Below, one piece after another: positions 43,021 to 56,778 of a stretch of 64,000 nucleotides of DNA; position 1 is the stretch's first letter, and the number at the start of each line of letters is the position of its first letter. The translations under genes and the position numbers were made by a program. Source of the stretch: Jackrogersella multiformis. Lineage: Eukaryota > Ascomycota > Sordariomycetes > Xylariales > Hypoxylaceae. Location of the stretch: assembly GCA_902806575.1 (NCBI GenBank), contig CADCXD010000009.1, positions 2,046,001 through 2,110,000 on the forward strand, read 5' to 3'. The notes beneath the pieces were generated by a model. The model did not search any database, was not told the DNA's origin, and saw only the letters and a list, made by a program, of their open reading frames with translations.

Positions 43021-46000
43021 ATGTTTGGCAGCTCGCGGAGGCAACGGCCGCCAAATCCTGTAAGTCGTTCTTCAGACAGTCTCTAGCTTGCCTCGACCCG
43101 TCGCATTCCATTGTCTTAGAGCATTCTATCCCAATTACACCACTACACGAGTCGTGCTTCTTTATGTTCGGCCGACACTAGTGTGAATGTCTTTGAGGGT
43201 ATCTCCTGGTTGGTTGAATGCTTAGTTGATGTGAAGCGCGGGTTTCTCCATTGGGTTGGATGGACGATTCACTCGTAATGACGACGATCCTAATCCATCC
43301 CATACCATCATACTTTGTCTCTGCCTTAGCTCGCATACCTAAAGTGCTAATATATATTTAAAATTTTCTCAGTCTCTAAATTCCGCGACCGCCAACCCAA
43401 ATGCTGCATCCGCTGCCGCAACCGCGTTCATGTCCGCCTCGAACCAGAAACCCGGCAGGTCGCTGTCGTCCGCTGCCGCTGCCGCTGCCCTCCGGGCGCG
43501 TCCTCACACTCCGACAAACGTAGGTGAAGTTCAGACGAAACGGACGATACGGAGAAGTGCTTCGATATCCTCGGCAGGTAGCGCAGGTATGGGTGCTGCC
43601 GGCTCGCGTCCGACTGCGCAGCTTCAAAGAAAGAATAGCTCGGGAAGTATGACTGAGCGTTCCTTTCGAAGCCCGTCGCCTCGTCAAGCTGGTTCGATAC
43701 AAGCGCCGGATGAGCGCCCGCCAGTACCGCAAATACCCGTGGGACACAAGAAATCGGCGAGCGTGGCTTCATCCGGAATGGGAATGCAGGCTTTTCGAAC
43801 TGCATCGCAGAAGATGAAGATTGGTCGTTCTTCATGGTATACTGAACCGTCAGGCGATCCAAGTAATGTAAGGACATCTGATGCGCCCATGAATACCGGC
43901 AAACCCCAACTGCAGAGACCTCCAAGCATTTCTAGTCCCATCCAGAGGCCGGACAGTAGAAGCTCGGTGAACTTCTCATATCCAACCGTGTTTCGCGCCC
44001 AGTCGCCGCCAGCATCTCCCAGCTCTCCTCAGACACCGCAATATTCTGGCCCGCCTCCTCGAACGCCAGCCTCGCCGCCTAGATCAAATAGGGCTTCTAT
44101 GTCCTCGATTGGAAGCGGAAGATCTGATCAACAAATGGTATATGACCCAAACTCTAGGAGGATGGTTCCGAAGGTGCCGGTAGATAATACCGAATACCAA
44201 ATCAAGGAAGCCCCGGAGAAAGCGCCAAGAAAGAAAAAATATGGTGGTGTTCAACGAGAAAGCAAACACGCCGCGAAAGGAACAGTTGCGAGAGTCAAGG
44301 GCGCCACTGTTAACACAGATGCGGGTGAGCGCGACCTATCGAATCGAGAACAGCCGGTTGTCGAGACGATACCAAAACAGGAGGAAACGCGGACATTAGA
44401 AGAGCCCGCCATCATTACGACCTCAAGAAAGCCAAAAGAATATAATGAAGAGTTTGAGCTGAATAGACCATTACAGTCTCAAGATTTGCAGAAGTCAAGG
44501 AGTCCACCTCCGTCTCAGCCTACTCCCCACGATCCAGGCACAACCTCCTCAGTTAGTCACACTTTAGAGCAAAACCCAGCTACTGTATGGAGAACCAAGG
44601 AGGTTTCCGAGCAAGTTGATGATAAGATTCGACCATCTCAGAAGGTACTTGATGCATTAGACGCAGTACCGACGAGGCAATCTATTTTTGAGCAACCTGA
44701 AGGCACACAACTTTCGAATCAGGAGGCCGGAGAGAGAGTTTATCAGCACCCAACCAACGACAAACCTCTAGAGCAAACTGCAACTCCCATCCTTGAAACC
44801 ATAACAGAGAAAACGGGATCTCTTGTTGAAAATAAACCTGTTCTTGGGCTCTCTAAAGAAGAGTCTAATGTGCGGCGATCGAGTTCGAATAGCCCGGCTC
44901 GCCAGGCCCATTTTTCAGCAGCTCCTTCGGACAACCTAGCGGTGCGGCACACTCCCTTACCAAGATCAGCATCGCCAATCAAGTCGGCTCTCAAGCGTAC
45001 TAGCCCAACTCCCAGAGAAGTGTCTCCATCAGATAAAGGCTCGGACATCTCAGGATCTCGTGGTGCTTCTCCGCATCAGCGAGACGAAGGTACGGTCCCT
45101 CGTAAGAAGTCGGTTCGCGTTAGTTTCGATGACCGAACCATGGCTACAGTGGTAGGAGAGTCTGCACCTGCTGGGGATGCAGATGAGTCTTCTCCACCGA
45201 GTCCGCAAACCAAGCGGCCTTGGTACAGTAATATCGGACGGGGCAAAAGGAGAGAATTCACTCTCGACGACGACGAAATCATGAAGCCTCGGCCCGCGCT
45301 ACCAAGTTTTGGCAGTATTCGAGAGAAGATAACAAAAGAATCTGGTGAACGACCGCTTGTACGCCCTCAGGATCTGATAAATTCGCCCACAATACCATCT
45401 TCGCCGGAACTCCACCCATCTAACTTTGGCGCGCCTGGTGATGCCGGGACGCCTGAGGAAGTATCTCTCGGACAATCAAGTGACCATGCCATAGGTTCAA
45501 TCTTTTCTAAGGCACAAACCTCGCGTCATGCACCAAACATTTCAAGATTTAGGGAACCATTGCCACCAGTTGTGACTTCCGTCGAAGGAAGCGGTTATGT
45601 ATCAGACAGCCTCAGAAGCTCGGATTCCGATGATGACCTACTGAACAGTGTCACAGGCGCGAGTGATACAGAAGAGATTCCTAACACACAACCCACGCAG
45701 CTAGAATCTCAGGATAACTGGCAAAACAACTCGACCATTCCTGGAGATAAGCCTACAGACTTGGAAGGAGCACCAAACAAAATTCAGCTCCCACCACAAG
45801 ATATCCCAGAAATTGCCGTCATCCAACCCAGCCCAAGAGTCCCACAAACAGGCCCTTCAGCTACAAACACATCAGGGGATCCCTACTTCGACGTCCCAGG
45901 CCGGTTCCCAGATGATGGATCAGAAACAACTCAGGCCGCTCAAGCCAATTCAAAAAAGGCCGAAGGCGAAGCCGCCAGTAGTACTTCGTCTCCCCCTCTC

Positions 46001-48097
46001 CCTATCTTTGAGCCTCAAGCACCGATACACCCTATGCAGCCTGAAGCGCTACCCCAAACTACACTCGCTACAACAACTCCGTTAGATGCAGGAGACAACG
46101 ACTCTTCGCATGATTCAAATGCGAGTATATACAGCGACGCATATGAGGATCTATCTGATATTGAGGGGGATGGCTTCTTATCCTTAAATGCTGTTGTCGA
46201 GAAGCCCATCGAGGAAACAACAACATCCCAGCTCTCAGAGTTACCAGGAGACGCACCAAAGGAAATGGGTATAATACAACAACCTCAAGCGAATAGGGAA
46301 TTTGGATTAGCTACAAATCCTCTAGAACCAGTACAAAGCAAAGATGATTGGGAGCTGGCAAAGGCGTTTTGGCGTAGCTTGACAACTGAAAAGAGACTTC
46401 AGCTCGAGCGTGAGGCAATGGAAGAGGCTGGTACCGAAGGCGATGAGGAGGATGTTGCACACCCTATTCGGAGAAATAGTGGTAAAAAGAAAACTAAACA
46501 TCATCAACAACAACAGCCGCAGCAGCAACAAATAACCACCCAAGTTCAGCCTCAACCCTCGACAGCGCCGGCAGAGCCTGCCTTGCCGGTTAATGCAGAA
46601 AGAGTCCCTGTAATTCAACCCGAATCAAAGTCTGACCATAAACCTGTCAGCCCCCAACCAACATCGTCGCGGATGCGTACGTCCTTGCGCGGAGAAAAAC
46701 CTGGGCAGACCGATGGAATTCGGAAAACTATGAGATCCCAAACTGGGGCAGGACAGGACAGCCAACCTAGCACACGTCAAGTCGCACAGCGTGAAAAGCC
46801 CAAGCACGTCTTATCGAAACCAAGCCAACGTCAAAATACCAGCGCTCCTGTACAAACGGTACTCACAAATAGAGTGGGAAGCTCCTTGCCTAGCGACAAG
46901 CCCCCCTTACAACGCCGCGGTTCAGATGGGAGCGATAGCAGTTTTAAGCGAAGTCGTGCTACGCGCGGCGGGGGGGTTGGTTTTCGCAGTTCTATGCGCC
47001 CGTCGTATGCCCACCAATCTCAAGATGCCATCAGAGGTTCCGGGCGGTTCAGCTTACGGTCGCTTTCCCCGACTGGCTCGTCCTTCCGACACGGCTTGGC
47101 TAGTACTGCCCCAGCACCCATGATGCGACAGACCTTACGATCTGGTAGCGTGTCCAGCCAAGAAAGGATCCTTCCATCAATTCATTTCCCATCCTTTGGC
47201 CGGTCGAGCAAAGGTTCCGCTACGAAACGCTCTAAGAGCTCAAGCCGCCTCGGGGACTCGAGTGATGATGAAGAGGGCGGAATCTCTAATTTCAGGAGTC
47301 GCTTCGATGACTCGAGCGACGAAGATGTTGTCCGTCCTAATTCTTCGTACCAGGTCAGTCCGCTCTCGAAAGGTACTCTTCGTCCATCTACTGCGGGCGC
47401 AGGTAGCTTTAGAAAATCTACGCCTGTGCCCGAAGTAAATGAAGATTCGCCGGAACTACCTGACAGCGACGACGAAATGCCTAGCCCCTTACAAAGCCCG
47501 CGAACACGGGCCCTTCCCCGTGGTGCGGCATTATCACGCTCGACCTCTGAAGCACTTGGAACTGGTACATTATCGCGGTCACGCTCCGGCCGAGGTGCTT
47601 TCACCACGTCTGTCTCAATGCCTGCCGTTCCGACTAGAGAACGGAGAAGCTCTCTAATGGGGATCCTAAGACGCAACAAGAAGGCGGACTCGGCAGCCAA
47701 AATACAACGCACCGAGCTTTCGGAAAGCGCAGCTAGGCGCGATACCAGACTAGAGCGAAGCAATGAGCAGTTAAGGGACCTACGAGGTGATTACCCATCT
47801 AGCCCAAAACTTCAGAAACGGGGATCGGTGAAAAGGAACGACAGTTGGCCTCTAGGCGACCCTGCCGAGGGCGAAGGCATAAAGCGATCAGCTTCGGCAA
47901 ACAATCTGTTCGATCAAAGCATCACGGGGCCAGGCACCCCAAGGCCGGACCTCACCGGCAGACGGAGCGTAAGCCTGGGACTCCCAGTGGCGTACGATAA
48001 CGAACGATACAACGTGACTGTGACTGCGGACGCGCAGGGGCACAAGAAGAAAAAGAAGTTCGGAACGCTGCGCCGGATATTCGGGCTGCATGACTAG
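43021..48097 (+). CDS. Large disordered basic protein (possibly eisosome Seg1-type)
   Basis: A 13-codon first exon (43021-43059, MFGSSRRQRPPNP) and one huge exon (43373-48097), joined across a 313-nt intron in phase 0, give 1587 residues. The junction yields SLNSATANPNAASAAATAF, then SLSSAAAAAALRARPHTPTN and VQTKRTIRRSASISS, a block I recall as conserved at the head of long fungal proteins. The remainder is Ser/Pro/Arg-rich and disordered, with repeated 14-3-3- and CDK-like sites (SLRSLSPTGSS, RRSSSNSP), a poly-Gln patch (about residue 1040) and a basic C-terminus (HKKKKKFGTLRRIFG). No catalytic domain is visible. The tiny first exon, Ala-rich start and basic tail fit eisosome scaffold proteins of the Seg1/Eis1 group, which lie under the plasma membrane, but this is a guess by layout. 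Confidence 0.8.
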
Positions 48098-51000
48098 GGG
48101 GCATCCAGCGCCGAAAAGAAGAAGCAGCGTAAAGTATTAATGAAAAGGAGCCGTCGAGCCGAATAGTTATGGTGCATCGGCTGCCATTGCGAATCACCAC
48201 TTTCTCTTTGTCGATTTACCAGGGCGGCGGGAGTTTCGGATCCGGCAAGGGGGGCTCGGAAACAGCTTCTAAGAGGGCAATAATTTTAAGTTGATACCCA
48301 TTTGTCGTGCGACGGACTTAAGCTTGCAGCTACATAGACTCGCCTAGCCCACGATACTAATAGGGCGAATGATAATTTTCTTTCTTCTTCTTTCCCTTTT
48401 ATTCAGGATAGGGAGGGAGGCATATACGCATATGCAAAGTCAAGTAAGAAATCACGCGCCGAGACGGGGTCGATAACTTATCGCGGGATTTTTTTATTTT
48501 ATAACTTTTTTTTTTTCATGTGTCCAATTCGAGGTCGAGTGTGATACCAACGTACGTACACCTAAACTACCACACTTGCAGGAAGGAGGGGGGGGGGAGG
48601 GGGGAGAGATAAAATGTACGGCTGGCTAGTACACGCGAGATGGCTGATGAAGACGAGAAGAAGGGGGAAGGAAAGAAAGAATTACCAATATGCCTTAGCA
48701 AATAATGTAATACGGACTTTCTTCGCTTTTTAAACCAGTCCCCGAAGAAAAGAAAAGGAACGGCTTGGTCCTGATTTGTGCCGCAGTGACGCAGAACTCG
48801 AGAAGGCAGAAGCTATCGTGAGCCCGAACTTCGGCTAGCGTCAGACAGGACGGACCTAAAGGTCGGGGTAGGGTAGGGCAAGAAACCCCCACGTTCGTGT
48901 TGCCCCATGGCACGTAGCAGAAAAATGGGAGAGGGAGAGAAAAAAAACCTTTTGGGGAAACACAATCGTGACCATCGTGACCCCGGAACGCCGGAGGCGG
49001 CGGAGTGTGGTCCTACAGGTTCAGGTAGGTGCCCCTCGGCCAAGGGCTGAGTAATGCAATCTTACTATGTACCTAGGTAGCTAAGTACGTAGGCACACTA
49101 CATATGTAGGTAGTGACAACGAACAAATTAGTAGATGCAATATGAGTAAGTGATGTAAACGGACATGTGAGAAGAGTAGATAAGTGATTACGTGAGTGAG
49201 TATGTGAGTTAATGAGTATGTACACCTAGGTAGGTATGTACGCAAGTGGATGAGATGATGTAGTGTAGGTAGGCGAAATGATGAATGATGCTATGGATTC
49301 GAAGTCGCGCATCTCTGCAATGTACGTGGTGCGCTGTTGGGAGGCTCCCCAAGGTCGGGGCTAGACTCGAAGGGATATCGATCTACGAAACGGACAAGGG
49401 GCGTAAGCCTGTTCTGCGGGTGATGATGGCAAGACGGGTCGGTCAACTCCCCTACGACTTTACCACTACCACTACCAACACCGGAGTCGTAAGGTAGAGT
49501 TGAAAAAGGCAGAAAGCCAAGGCTGGCTGGCTGGGCTGGCCGGCCGGGTACCTAGGTAGGCAAGTGAGAAAAGTGAGCGACAGCAAATCCCACGAAGATG
49601 GTTCCCGCTTCCGATGCCCTACTTATGGATATGGTACCTAGTATGGATATGTATGACAGTAGCATAGGCGGCTACATATCGATCGCACACATCGCACACC
49701 GGAAGTGGCCTAGCAGCTACGTGTACAGCGCAGGCGAGGGTTGCTTCCCTATTCCAGTTGGATCCCCCCCCCATTCCCGGAGGCTTTTTCATTAGTGTAG
49801 AATATTCGTTGATGGATATTCGTTAGTGTGTAGAAATATTAGTTTGTAGAAAGCTACTCTGCATACGTACACAATGGTGTAGTAGTATATTAGGTAGTAT
49901 AGTACCAGGTAGGTAATACACTAGACTAATGCTCCAGTCCACAGAGATGGATCCCCCTCCCCGGGGCCCCTAGGGTAATGGATATTTGCGGGGCCGCGGT
50001 GTGCTTGCGGCAGCGGTGCCCTGGCGAGAAAGCTACACGGCGCTAGTGTCGTAGGTACCTAGAAGGTAGCTTAGAGGAAGAAAAACTTGGGGATCTTGGG
50101 ACACTGAATAAACCGGGCTCATGCCCACATGTCGGTGTTTGAAGCTCTGCATTGGCTGTCGAGGCTGTCGAGTTATTTCCGCTTGTTTGGCGGTGGGAGT
50201 GTCCAGTGGGATATTCCCTTATTGTGTTTCGGTATACACGATGTTTTTGTTTCTTTTCAAGCGGTGGTAGTAGTTAGAACTTAGTAGTAGCATATACCTT
50301 AGCTAGGATACAGTAGGTACATACAGTGATGTACACTACACATGATGTATGAATCCTGCGTATATCCTGCGTGCTTTAGTACTGACTCCTGAGAATGCTC
50401 CCTACCAGCCTGCGTGATGAAAACCGGATGGGCAGATTGATACCGTACCAACTCGTGTGTCACGTACATATCCCTAGGATATCACGAGATGTCGAGGTCT
50501 TGGAGGATGTAGGAGAGACAGAAGATGTGGTATGAAGGTGGTCTAGGTCAGTCGAGTTTATTTCAATGTTGGTTTGATGGAAGGTCTAGAATAGAATAGC
50601 CCCTGCCTTACAGAAGAGAAGCTGCCTATACTACCTATTTACAGGTAGGAGGTAGGTACGAATGTCGGTAGGTGGTCTCCAATAGTACTACCCCTCCAAT
50701 CCTTCATACCCTCCAGCCCTCCAGCCCTCTTGCCCTCTTGCCCTCTTACCTATTAGGAGGTACCTAGGTCTCTCTTCCCTTGTCGGTTCGCCGGTACGCA
50801 ACTGCTACCCCTGCGATCCACTACCTAGGTACCTACCTCCTAAGGTACCCACTACCCACTATCCACTACCGGTAGAGGGAGAGAAGGAAGCTTGGACCCA
50901 GAACAGAGCTCATAGACTGACCGACCAGAGGCCACGAGCCCAAGATCGTGAGTTTTTTGTCCCCTGACCTATTTTATTTTATTCTGGGCGGTGGTTTAGT

Positions 51001-51600
51001 TTTTCCCTGTCTCGTGTTTCCCACTGTCTCGATTATTATTTTTTCATGCTTCTCCATTCTTCTTTTCTCCCTCACCTCCTTCACCTGCAGATACAAAAAC
51101 CTCGTGGGATTCCAATCGACCAGAGGATCGATTTACGAAATAAGAAACATTGATTCTCTTTCCAAATCTAAAAGCGGTAATAGAGCTCCATTTTGACGAT
51201 AGACAAACGTGCATACGTCATATTTTCTATTTTCTGCCATTGTCCAATCCATTCACCAACTGAACTTATTTTTACAAACCGTGAAGCTCTTTTTAATTTA
51301 CTCTTCACAACTTACTCACATATCCTCAACATACAACATACCCAATACAACATACTCGATACTCAATTCACATACATCGTCAACATTTGTTTTTGTTAAC
51401 ACTTACCTCGTACCTCTTACCTACTCTACTTGTATCCGTATACTTGTATCCGTACATCTTAATATCTCCCTCTCCCTTCCAACAATACCCCTAGATCGTC
51501 GGCATATTTCTCTCGGCACGTTGATTCCTCGATATCCAACCTCCACTTAAATATCACCTACGCAGACAAGGCACTCATACACCCACCCACCAAGTAAACT
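48098..51600. other. 3.5-kb gene-free region with long SDR leader
   Basis: No gene could be supported. It contains T-, G- and C-rich runs (48488-48515, 48588-48605), GGCTGGCTGG repeats (49522-49545), three TACCTAGGTA palindromes (49070, 49549, 50822), CCCTCCAGCCCT/CCCTCTTGCC repeats (50707-50745) and a pyrimidine-rich stretch from about 50950 to 51600 that is probably the leader and core promoter of the dehydrogenase gene. Confidence 0.6.
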
Positions 51601-53064
<1,464 letters not shown>

Positions 53065-55644
53065 GCGACGAGGCCTTTCCCATGGCGGGTATGAGGGGCG
53101 GGAAGGTAGGGAAATAGATGGTGATTTTACTCGGGGAGTTTCGCGGGATTTTCCATTTCTTCTGAGATAATAGAGACACCCTCTTCAGGTTCCGTGAGAT
53201 AGGTGAAAAAAAAAACTGGATATGGTGTACCACCCCCACACCGCCATAGTTGGTTGCTCGTCGCAGGATGACGATGGATCTGCTCGCCACCTAGGTTAGG
53301 CTAGGGACAGGAGAGGACAGACGCATGAGAACCGAAAACCGAACGATTCGCAATTTTTCTTTCGTGCTCAGCTCCCCAATACGACAAAGAAATGTATTGT
53401 GCTATGATTTGATTTGCGTTGTGCTACATGGCCTGGTCTGATGTTGCTTGTGTGCAGATAGATGTGAGATGTGAGACGTAGAGGTAAGAAATATCAAGGT
53501 TTTGTCGTTGAGGCTTCCTTACGGGCGAGGTGGGAAAATTAAGTGGAAAAGGGTAAGGAAATAAAATTAAGAAAAGGGGAGATGTTGGTGATTGTTAAGG
53601 TGTCGTTGATTCGATTCGGGCCTATCAATTGGCATCGTTCCGGCGCATTTTCGTGCGGCTCGATCGCTCGCTTATCGCTTACCCGGAATCCCGACCTGCG
53701 TACATACTACCGTCCCCCATAAGCGCCGGCAGTTCTTTTCGTCTAAAATAGTGTAGGCAGATATGGATCTTCCCCGTCCATTAACACGGGAGCAAGCATT
53801 GAGAGGTCCCGTTTCCACGCCGTCGGTTAGTTAGGGGTGGGAGCTGCAATATATATGCCATGCCGGTAGTTGGGATGTGTTCCATCGGGGCTACCCACGC
53901 GCGCTTTGAGATTGGTTGGGTAGGTCGTAGGTCATTGGGGCTGGTGGTGGGTTGGATCATGCTGCTTTATTGCTGCCAATAGGTGTCGGCGTGTCGACTT
54001 CGTGCCAAGGCTTTTGGGTTGATTGACTGGTAGGAATGGGTAGCGTTTGATTAATGGCGATGGTATATAGGTATATAAATATGTATATATAAATATATAT
54101 AACTTTAATTGAACGACTTTGCTTGTAATCGTTTCTTCTAAGTAGGATCAAATGGAAGGCCTTGGGGGAAATAAAATTTTGGGGTTGATACAAGTACCTA
54201 CCTATATAATATCATACTTGGGATAAAAAAAGAGCGAGAGCCAGCAAGAATTCGTGGGAAGTCGGTTGCGAGGAAATGGTAGGAAATTAATAGTATTTAT
54301 GTAAGGGGGGAAATATTACAACTCTTCTAGGTAATCATAACTATCATAATTAGTATAATTACTAGCATCTATATAAAAGGTATGTATGTATATATGGATG
54401 CTGTTTATTCCGGTTATGATCGAGGCAAATGAAATTAATTTGCTTCTTCACACAAACACCCCTCGGGTAGATCTTGGAAACATGCCACGTCTTTTATAAT
54501 TATCTAGAAATCGAGATATACTATACTATCGGAGGGAGGTTCTCGTGATGTCGTCGATCCTCGGACTACCTGTTAGTTATATAATTAAGTCTACTCGCCA
54601 TTACCTGCTCAAAATTTGTCACATTCTCTCCAAAAACCTAAACCGTGATCGTCACTCTCTTGTTAAGTTGACAGGTAAGTCGGATATTAAGTATGTACCC
54701 AATTCGATAGCGCTAAACAATTCACTATATAATCTTAAGTGATAAACAATATCGGATATGGGACACGAGGACGTCTCTTAGCCATCCGCCGTATATTCAT
54801 CCATGCCGGCTAGAACTTCCGCTCCACGACCTTCACCCATTTCCTACCTGAAAACGTCTTCTCATCCTCGTAGCGCGTCTAAAGTAACAGAGGGACACGT
54901 CAGGAAGGAGATTCCCTAAGATGAAGACGGTGAAAGGCATTTCGAAGAGGTCTAGACTGCGTCAGTTATGAGTGATAGGAGAGAAGTAGACAAATCTATC
55001 CAGGCCGAGGTTGCGGTGGCACAAGACCTATAGCTAAATAAGCGAATATAGCTCTTGTAACTGTTTCCAAATGGATTCAATATATACCTAGGTAGGACCT
55101 ATGACGACCTGAGCTACCATCAATCCGGATGATGGCACTAGAGGTAGTCAAAATTACAGAAGTTGTTAGCGACTAACCGCCCACCCCTTGTTTAAATCAC
55201 CTGAAAGGGATCCTAGTAGGTTATGTGAATGACATTGCTTTAAAAATGGTGTGGGAGGACAAAAGCATGTTAGGACATCGTACAGCACTAGTTATTTGAA
55301 GATGTATAAGGTTATCAACCTAGGTACTAAATGTATGCTCATAAAGTCTATAGTCCAATCTGACGTGACCGTCCCTTTATGCCATGCAGGAAGTTGACCA
55401 AGGTTATACACCCAGGTACCAACTACCCACATAAGCCTGGGGATGAAACCCCCGTCGGGTCAAGTAAACTCTATTCGGAATCTGCAATAAAGTTAGACGT
55501 GACGTCTAGACCGCGTGGCCGGTAGGACCGAGCTGACCTATGTACTTCAGGGTTGGGGTATCACATTAAATAAGAAGAAAGCCTAATTCTTATGCGACGA
55601 TCTAAACACCATATACCGTATGCCGTATGCCGTATATCCCTTTC
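53065..55644. other. Convergent gene-free region
   Basis: About 2.6 kb between the 3' ends of the SDR and GT62 genes. A TATATA-rich patch lies at 54062-54105 and one TACCTAGGTA palindrome at 55085-55094. The frame at 54545-54742 has no support. Confidence 0.6.
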
Positions 55645-56778
55645 TCAACTCCAATCCGCATGTCTCACATGATGACTACCACCCAACACAAAACATCCTC
55701 CTCCGCTATCGAGATGCGATGCCATGTAACATATCCCCTCGGATTCGATGCCGACCCAGCCTTCGTGAGACCACGTCGTGCCGACAACGTAGGATGTAGG
55801 GAAATTGATACCCTGCCGTACAACGTCTGCCTTCATATACAAAATGGTGCCTCCCACGCTATCCAGGGGAAGGAGATCGTCGTCGTTCGTCCCTTCGATA
55901 ATTTCGTCGACGTATTTCCTAGTCTCGACGAGCGTGTCCGCCGCATTCTTAAAATCGCCATCTCCGACGGGGCCCATGAGCAGGGGTACCTGCCGATTTA
56001 CCGACCACGCGTTCTTGTCGTAGTTGTGGGTGATGGTTTGCGTGCAGAGTGCCGTGATCACACCGACGTCGTCCCGCTTCTTTGCGTGGCCGATCATGGT
56101 CTGTATGATGCCCTTCGAGAACTCGACGATGTCTGCGTCAACCCAGATCACGTGAGCCTCATCCTGCAAGCTGCGTGCCATCAGGTAGTTACGGGCGCTG
56201 GCGATGAGCCCGCGCCGCTTCCGCTGATACTCATCTTTGTGCCGGTCTTCGTAGGGTATCTGAGCCGCGGCCCCGCCGCCGTCATTCTCGCGATAATACA
56301 GCGCCACGCGCGCGAACGGGAGCGGCATAATCGCCTCTTTGGTAGCCTCGAACTCCTCACGCGACGACGTCATGAGGCCTAGCGATACACGCGTCAAGTC
56401 CAAGTCTGTGGACATGATCATGTCCATGAAGTCGTACACAGTGCGTCGTGTAGACCGGAAGTCGCGACTCCAGGAATGCTCATCTCTAGTTAGGACGAGA
56501 ATCAACACATCCGGATTCGTGTTGACGATGTGCTGGTGGTAAAATACAGTTCCGTCGCTCAGCGTCTTCTCGTTCTTGCCGACAGCAAGATCCAAGGGCA
56601 CGCCATCCCAGTGCTTGTATGTAGGCGGATGGTTACCTCCCAGACAAGAAGAGAGGGTCTTGCATGACCAGGCGCGCTTCCGAGGCTCGAAGGAGTGAAA
56701 AAGCACGAAAAGTACAAGGAAGGACGCGATACAAATTATGACCACTCGGTTAAGAGCGAATCTTATGCGGGTTGCCAT
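55645..56778 (-). CDS. GT62 mannosyltransferase (Anp1/Mnn9/Van1 family)
   Basis: Single exon. The first ATG, at 56778, gives 377 residues (MATRIRFALNRVVIICIA). The open frame further upstream begins with TTG only. A Golgi signal anchor spans about residues 9-30 (VVIICIASFLVLFVLFHSF). The catalytic domain follows with DVLILVLTRDEHSW, RKRRGLIASARNYLMARSL, the metal-binding VIWVDADIVEF (D-A-D), HNYDKNAWSVNRQVPLL and SVGGTILYMKADVVRQGINF, which match the order of GT62 motifs. The family forms the mannan polymerase complexes of the cis-Golgi that extend N-glycan mannan. The C-terminus after GWVGIESEGICYMASHL is short and cysteine-rich (GGGCFVLGG) and looks different from standard members. Confidence 0.88.
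   Translation of the reverse strand: MATRIRFALNRVVIICIASFLVLFVLFHSFEPRKRAWSCKTLSSCLGGNHPPTYKHWDGVPLDLAVGKNEKTLSDGTVFYHQHIVNTNPDVLILVLTRDEHSWSRDFRSTRRTVYDFMDMIMSTDLDLTRVSLGLMTSSREEFEATKEAIMPLPFARVALYYRENDGGGAAAQIPYEDRHKDEYQRKRRGLIASARNYLMARSLQDEAHVIWVDADIVEFSKGIIQTMIGHAKKRDDVGVITALCTQTITHNYDKNAWSVNRQVPLLMGPVGDGDFKNAADTLVETRKYVDEIIEGTNDDDLLPLDSVGGTILYMKADVVRQGINFPTSYVVGTTWSHEGWVGIESEGICYMASHLDSGGGCFVLGGSHHVRHADWS

Noticed and set aside
54545..54742. 65-codon plus-strand frame
   Set aside because: No family, no start context and no composition support in an AT-rich spacer.
55627..56382. 251-codon plus-strand frame
   Set aside because: It is the exact antisense of the GT62 mannosyltransferase exon, whose motifs are unmistakable.
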